From Branchiostoma floridae (taxonomy: Eukaryota; Chordata; Leptocardii; Amphioxiformes; Branchiostomatidae): 64,000 bases of DNA. The stretch covers positions 3,717,580-3,781,579 of the forward strand of contig NC_049989.1 in assembly GCF_000003815.2 (NCBI RefSeq), written 5' to 3'. Below are positions 58,669-64,000 of this stretch, piece after piece (position 1 is the stretch's first letter; every line of letters starts with the position of its first letter). The notes beneath the pieces were generated by a model that saw only the letters and a list, made by a program, of their open reading frames with translations, did no database searches and was not told the DNA's origin. The position numbers and the translations under genes are program-made.

Positions 58669-59748
58669 TTATAGCACGATAAAATGGATAAAGGAAAAAC
58701 AAAACAAAAAAAAATATGACCAACCGAAGCCATATCGACGTGTTGTGTTTAGTTACCGATCACTCACCGTAATTGTACCATGTGAAAAGGAAACTACAAT
58801 AGATCAGAGAATGAAGTATCAGCATGTGGCTGCGCTCCGGTAATGATGGATGAATGAACCTATGCTAGGTCTATAGGCAATAGTGCTTGTGACTTAAGTT
58901 CCCGAAATCAATTCCAATCAAGTTTAATGTATTCTTTTTGTAATGTCTCGAAACGAAACACCGAACAAAAAGGATGGCTCTCTCCTGAAGCCAAGCCTCC
59001 CTTAACGCATTTCCTTTCGGGTGTTCTTTGATGGGAGCACATTTTTCTTGATATTGTTCCTCACAGATAACCATGGATACTAATGTAATCGTCTGATTTG
59101 GCGGTAGAGCAGCTTAGGATTAATGTGATCAGAAATGTTAGTGGAGAGCATGCATATTGCTGGAAGTTACGAAGGATTGCCACGCTCTGGACGTGCAATT
59201 AAGCTAGAGCTTTGCAACTTTAATTGGCCTGTGTTTCGGTATTCTGTGTGAGTAGGTCACCGCACACAATAGAATTGTGACGCCTTCTTCTTACCACCTT
59301 GAATATAGCTTTACGTTCTTGAACTAGTTGGACGGTAAAATCCAACATAAAAATTGGACTCACCTAAATTTTCGACTGAACAGCACCAGTCTTTGTCAAG
59401 GAATGAACAATCCATTGCTGCCGTGAAATCACGTAAGCAGATAGAAAACGTGACTTTTACCAACACAGATGAACTTTCAAGTTATAGCTTTACGTTTGTG
59501 CGCTTGCTTGTTTTGTTATGTCTCTCTACTCGGTTGAATGTGATTGAACGACAGGGTGTGAGGCGGAAGATGGTGTAACCAGAGACTGGCAGGATGGAAA
59601 GGGTGGCTTGATCTGGGTCCATAGTTGATCCCGCAGGCTGATATAAGAAAATGCAGAGACAGAATTAGCAAGAAACTCCAAATAAAGATTAAAATAAGGA
59701 CTTCACAAAGCTGTTTAATATGCACGGCAGCGCTGTTGCAAAACTCAC

Positions 59749-59896
59749 TCGGATGCTGCCTGCGTCCGTTTAGGCATTGGCACATGTAGAATGTGATGAT
59801 AAAAACAATACAAGCCAATATGATTGCATGCTTGTACCATATTCTACATGTGTTCAAGACCCGCCGGGTGCTGATAGCATTGGAGTTTTGCATCAT
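59749..59896 (-). CDS. Possible first coding exon of a type II membrane protein (weak)
   Basis: Minus-strand ATG at 59896 opens 49 codons to a strong donor (CCGA|GTGAGT; the exon ends at 59749, phase 1). The peptide has a basic N-terminus, TRRVLNTCRIWYKH, then a hydrophobic stretch IILACIVFIITFYMCQCL (about residues 25-42) followed by NGRRQHP. This short cytoplasmic tail plus single anchor is the layout of Golgi sulfo- and glycosyltransferases. No downstream exon could be found to the left in the window, and hydrophobic runs can be chance. Confidence 0.25.
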
Positions 59897-60562
59897 CAGT
59901 ACCGTTGTGCATACATGTATATGATGAGGAGCCGCCTGTATTATTGCTCTTCATGGCTATTTTGCTTTTGTTTCTTATGACGTCCATTGATTGGAATGTG
60001 TACATGTGATTTGCGGAACTAGACATCTGTACAAGAAATAGGTAACGTGTTTGCTGCGTACTGTAGCCAAGTTGGTCCTCAAAGTCAAAACAGGTGTGGC
60101 TTCCTGACTGGAATCGATGATGTGGAACTCTTAAAAGTACAGGGCTGCTCATGAAGGTCGTCACTTCACGCGGGCCAGGATTTACTCTGACGTCCGTAGA
60201 CTTTCCAAGTGCATCAAAAGATGAGCGGGGGCGTGCGGAGAAATAGAATAGAGTGCTTCTCGAGGAATGTTTTCACTCCGATGCAAATGAGCTAATGAGG
60301 CTTCATAAGAGACAAAGTGGTGCCTCACACTGACGTGATGGCAATTCCATATCACTGTTAGTGCTCTTCCTTTTCGTCTTTTTCATTCGTATGTGCTAAA
60401 CCTTATTAGGATGAGGGTTGCAAGCACAAGACGTTCATTATACAATTAAGGGTTAATGACCCACCCCGAGGTGTATATGGTGTCATAACGCCTGGTCCTT
60501 TGCTATAACCACCGAATAAAACCACCGAGTGAGCGAAGCCGGTGCCGGTGTCGATTCATTCT

Positions 60563-60653
60563 GACCAATCAGAAGGAGGACACACACCGGCCTGGCCGGA
60601 ATTTATGTATTATGGCGTCATAACCAACGTGGAACGGGGCCTTCTGATTGGTC
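60563..60653. repeat. Short foldback with CCAAT-containing arms
   Basis: GACCAATCAGAAGG (60563-60576) is inverted exactly at 60640-60653. Related words (GTCATAACGCCTGG, GGCGTCATAACC, GTGGCGCCTGG) lie around it, so it may be part of a larger MITE at about 60475-60670. Confidence 0.55.
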
Positions 60654-61537
60654 CGTGGCGCCTGGCTATATGATAATAAGGTTTGATCCACTCCCACCGG
60701 GAAGATCCCCACACACCAAGTGTATGGATGTTCTATCAGAAAGACGTACATAACCGAAGCCTGGTGCTTCTTTTCACCTGAGTCTTGAGTGACTTTCCCA
60801 GGGGCATGAATCCAGAACATCTACGTAAAACTCTCGGACCATCACGGCCCACGATGGCACTGTTTTGGCACATCCCGTTATTCAGGTCTTCACCTGTGGT
60901 GACCGCCCATCACCCAAAGAATGTGCGATCTCTCGGGCAAGGTTAGCGCCACCAAAATAGAGACACCGTGTGAGAACGCTATAAACATTTCTTCACGGGT
61001 CACCTTCAAAGGCAAAAGAACTACTTACCTAAAGGCCACATGGGGTTGCCCTTTCTTACGCTAAAATGCCCTTTAACTCGCATTTGCAACCTCTGCCTTG
61101 AACCAATTTTCGATTGCATAATTGCCGCCAAGTTTACGAAGTAGTTGAAACATCAGGTACTATAAAAACGACAACAAATTATAAAAGCACCTAAGGCAAA
61201 CTTACACACTATCATGCATTGTTCTTTAATCAGACAACATACATTCAAGCCTGTACAAGTAACTCTCCCTCTACATAAGAATCACGCGGCCAATTCGACC
61301 GCTTCTTGGTGGTCCCTTAGTTTCCCCATCAACACAAGCATTAAGAATCTTGTCTGTAGCGACAACTTGTCCACAAAGACCAGATTTTATCGGTCATCCG
61401 TGTGGTCCTCTTGGGCAGTTGTGCCCGTAATATGCATATAACTTGAGTATTTGTGAATCAAGGCTATTAGATAAGAACATTTCTAAGTACTGGATTTCAT
61501 CATTAATCAGTAGGCTTATCTGTGTGGGTAATAATCA

Positions 61538-61677
61538 TAGTACAATGCTAAACTTTCATTCAGCACAAAGGTATACACGTATCAAATTTTCAACGACCAC
61601 TCCTGCAGAAGGCGACAGTGGGCGACAATTTGATCCGTGTATACCTTTGTGCTGAAAGAAAGTTAAGCTTTGCACTA
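61538..61677. repeat. 140-bp foldback flanked by 12-bp direct repeats
   Basis: The arms, about 50 bp each, share TTCAGCACAAAGGTATACACG exactly and pair with few mismatches out to TAGTACAATGC/TAGTGCAAAGC; the loop is about 40 bases. ATCAGTAGGCTT lies on both sides (61506-61517 and 61677-61688), but with 20 extra bases on the left, so it is not a tidy target duplication. Confidence 0.7.
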
Positions 61678-61816
61678 TCAGTAGGCTTGTAAGATCTCCA
61701 GATTCTGGCTGAACCGGACCATCATGACGCGCCTTTCCTGTATTGGAGCACGGATTAGAAGAGACTTGCGGGAAGCCCATTTTCCGGATCAGGTACCGCG
61801 TCAGGACCTTGATCCC

Positions 61817-62964
61817 GGTGTGACAGCGATCTCGCCCCCCCGGCGATCTCGCCCCCCCGGGGGGCGAGATCACTAGCGTTTTCGCCCCCCTTTAGCGTTT
61901 TCGCCCCCCCCCCCCCAGAGCAGCTGGCTACTACATATTACAGGTGCGCTACCTGGTACTATACTGCACCTGGGGAGAAACGTATATGGTGTGTTACCTG
62001 GTACCTATATGGCACATTATTACCGTACCGTAAGATGTCATACCTCGAAAGTCGATATTATATTGTTCGGTGCAAACATGACATTGAAATGAAAAAAGAC
62101 AATTTTTGCAGCTGAGGTGGCATAAAACAGTGCTACTGCGAACGTATAAATCAACACCGTCTATGGTACGGAATACGTCAGCTATATGTTTTCAATTTGT
62201 CACAGTGTTTTCTTTCTTGTGCTGGAAACATTTCCAAAGCACTAACAAAAACACACGTGAATAATAGTTTCTCATTATAAACACTATCTACGCGCAAGTT
62301 GATATAGCTGTTGCTAAATGCTACACAAACACTGGTAAAGTACCTGTCTTAAGAAACACGGGTAAATGCATCAGTTCCTAAATACTAGAAAAGACAGTCA
62401 TGTTGGAGGTGAAGATATCCCTTGGCCAGGTGCATATACCAAAATATGCGTTATTCTAATTAATACCTAATATTTGCATAATTAATAAGACATTACGTAG
62501 TTCTTTTGTGGTCACTTCATTGTAGAGACTTCATATTGGAGATATATAGGTTGCTTGAGGACAGGTGAATACAATGAAATATATCTTATGTCAAGACTCA
62601 GGTATATGCAATAATGGGAATACAAGGGACCAAACCCTCCTTGTCTGAAACAAGTTCAACTATCTTATTACCATGTAATTACGTTAATATTGATACTATG
62701 AATGGAGTTATGTATCAAACTCGTGTACTTATATCATTCTGAAACTACATTTTGTGATTTATACCAATCAACTTCTAAAATGTCATGTAAACCCGTTTTT
62801 TTTGGGGGGGGGCGAAATCGCTAAAGGGGGGCGAGGTAGGGGGGCGAGATCACTAGCCGGGAAGGGCGAGATCGCTAGTGATTTCGCCCCGGGGGGGGCG
62901 AGATCGCTAGTGATTTCGCCCCCGGGGGGGCGAAATCACGGGGGGGCGAGAACGCTGTCACACC
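61817..62964. mobile_element. 1.15-kb element with C-rich inverted ends
   Basis: The left end GGTGTGACAGCGATCTCGCC followed by a C-run is matched by the inverse of the right end GGGGGGCGAGAACGCTGTCACACC. Near each end are several short palindromic modules built from GCGAGATCGCTAGTGATTTCGCCCC-like words (about 61838-61915 and 62805-62945). The AT-rich core of about 900 bases has no long frame. No clear target duplication was seen, so the superfamily is unassigned. Directly right of it a 22-bp unit, CACACCTGTATCTCTGCTTC plus AT, occurs twice (62959-63002). Confidence 0.7.
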
Positions 62965-63148
62965 TGTATCTCTGCTTCATCACACCTGTATCTCTGCTTC
63001 ATCGGCCAAGTTCGACCGAACCTTCAGCACTAATGAGGATAGTGATTGCCTTCTTTGAACCTTAACGACGCCAATGCCCCTCAGCGAGTCCCCATTAGTC
63101 TCGTAAGGTATTGGTTCTGCTCCGAAAGCAATTATCCTCATTACGGAT

Positions 63149-63405
63149 CGCGTGGCGCCAGTGGTCGAGTGTATAGACACACAAGATCGGGAAATCACGG
63201 CTTCGAGACACACAAGATCGGGAAATCACGGCTTCGATTCCTGGCATCCCTGTCTATACAGACGTTGTGTTTTTGGGAAAGCTAGAGGCACTTTCCTCTT
63301 GCCCCCCTCCATGTATAAAATGGGCACCTTGCTTCGGTTAGGGAAGTGAATGTTGGTGGAAGGAGAGGGATGGGCTCCGACTCCCAATACCGTGCCCCAA
63401 ACAGT
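63149..63405 (+). repeat. tRNA-derived SINE with duplicated B-box segment
   Basis: The A box TGGCGCCAGTGG is at about 63153-63164 and the intact B box GGCTTCGATTCC at 63230-63241. Between them a 31-bp segment (63176-63206, repeated 63207-63237) has been tandemly duplicated, giving a second, partial B box (GGCTTCGAGA) and lengthening the A-B distance. Confidence 0.65.
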
Positions 63406-63412
63406 GAGATTG

Positions 63413-63715
63413 TGTGACGTAGTCGGCAGCGCTTTGGGCTCAGGCCCCAAAGGTCCTGGGTTCGATCTTCTGCCCTTAACACGATTTTCCTATCTTCAAT
63501 GAGTACGTAGCTTCGGCTAGGGCCGTCCCTCGGATAGGACGTTAACTGGAGGTCCCGTGCTCAGGGACAGCCACACCTCGATCATGTAAAATAACCCACC
63601 GCACTTATCCTAAAGAGTAGGGGTCTTCCCGGTGCGAGTGGATCAAACGTACAAATGGGGTACCTTGTGTACGTGCTATCAAAATGATGATCGTGGTAAC
63701 TAACGGAAGAAGAGG
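63413..63715 (+). repeat. tRNA-derived SINE (family with the 13.1-kb copy)
   Basis: An A-box-like GACGTAGTCGG (about 63416-63426) and a B box GGGTTCGATCTTC (about 63459-63471) head the element. The body shares GGAGGTCCCGTG, CCCACCGCACTTATC, AAAGAGTAGGGGTCTTCCC and GTGCGAGTGGA with variants at 13.2-13.33 kb. It follows the previous SINE almost directly. Confidence 0.65.
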
Positions 63716-64000
63716 AAGAACACTGTGAATAGCAGCCCACTGCCTCTACAACGTCAAAAACAGGTCTATGGGACTACTTACATTTTCCATTTTACTTAGT
63801 CCAGAGCACCAGAGCAATTATCCTCATTACGGAGTAGCCCTATTGCAACTGTGCTGTATTGATCAACTATGACCTTCAGCCATGCTGGCGGGCCGGGTTC
63901 AACCTTCCAAGCAATTATGTTGATTGTATCTGATATCAAATCAATGCTGATATCTGATTATTTAGTCAATTAAGGGTATTGTGATTGCTTTTGATTGACA

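Larger units (their letters stand above)
63127..63833. repeat. Composite SINE unit bounded by 21-bp direct repeats
   Basis: AGCAATTATCCTCATTACGG plus A occurs at 63127-63147 and again at 63813-63833, which looks like a long target-site duplication around a 665-bp insert. The insert starts at once with a tRNA-like SINE and contains a second SINE head of another family, so it is a dimer or a nested pair. Confidence 0.6.

Noticed and set aside
63149-63245. tRNA gene
   Set aside because: A and B boxes are present but the stems do not pair as a tRNA and a 31-bp duplication lies between the boxes; it is a SINE head.

Overview
The window reads as AT-rich, repeat-laden intergenic DNA from an animal nuclear genome. 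Three spliced protein genes can be supported. Small genes with GT-AG introns, a clear DAZAP2 orthologue, tRNA-derived SINEs, a non-LTR retrotransposon, mariner and hAT relics and many MITE-like foldbacks together suggest an invertebrate deuterostome. A lancelet (Branchiostoma) is my best guess. That is inference from general character, not from a database match.

Layout. 1-6 kb: repeats only (a tRNA-like SINE head, a local duplication, a 967-bp hAT-type element with an 8-bp target duplication). 6.2-9.9 kb: two tandem same-strand three-exon genes of the MIF/D-dopachrome tautomerase superfamily, with matching intron phases and a shared motif upstream of both start codons. 10-29 kb: no recognisable gene; local duplications, four SINE copies and several short inverted-repeat elements, including two copies of one foldback about 0.5 kb apart. 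29.5-32.6 kb: the DAZAP2 orthologue on the minus strand, four coding exons, with a SINE in its last intron and two perfect palindromes in its first. 33-36.5 kb: an exact 51-bp inverted repeat, a triplicated 64-bp unit and a possible first exon. 36.5-42.8 kb: nothing convincing except one possible retroelement tail. 42.8-43.3 kb: an antisense RT fragment running into a 100-N assembly gap. 44.4-52.5 kb: three unrelated tandem arrays (about 140-, 115- and 70-95-bp units). The 115-bp array is split by a 5'-truncated LINE whose reverse-transcriptase frame is still open, and that LINE has a mariner relic at its 5' edge. 53-64 kb: a mariner-type MITE, a SINE, a large CT/TA microsatellite, a foldback, a 1.15-kb element with C-rich inverted ends, and a composite SINE unit inside 21-bp direct repeats.

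The MIF-like pair would encode small trimeric cytokine/tautomerase-fold proteins. DAZAP2 would be an intracellular proline-rich adaptor. Nothing indicates that these genes act together. I did not find a convincing undescribed multi-gene system. The most unusual structures are the nested insertion in the 115-bp array, the exact 51-bp inverted repeat, the DAZAP2 intron palindromes and the composite SINE.
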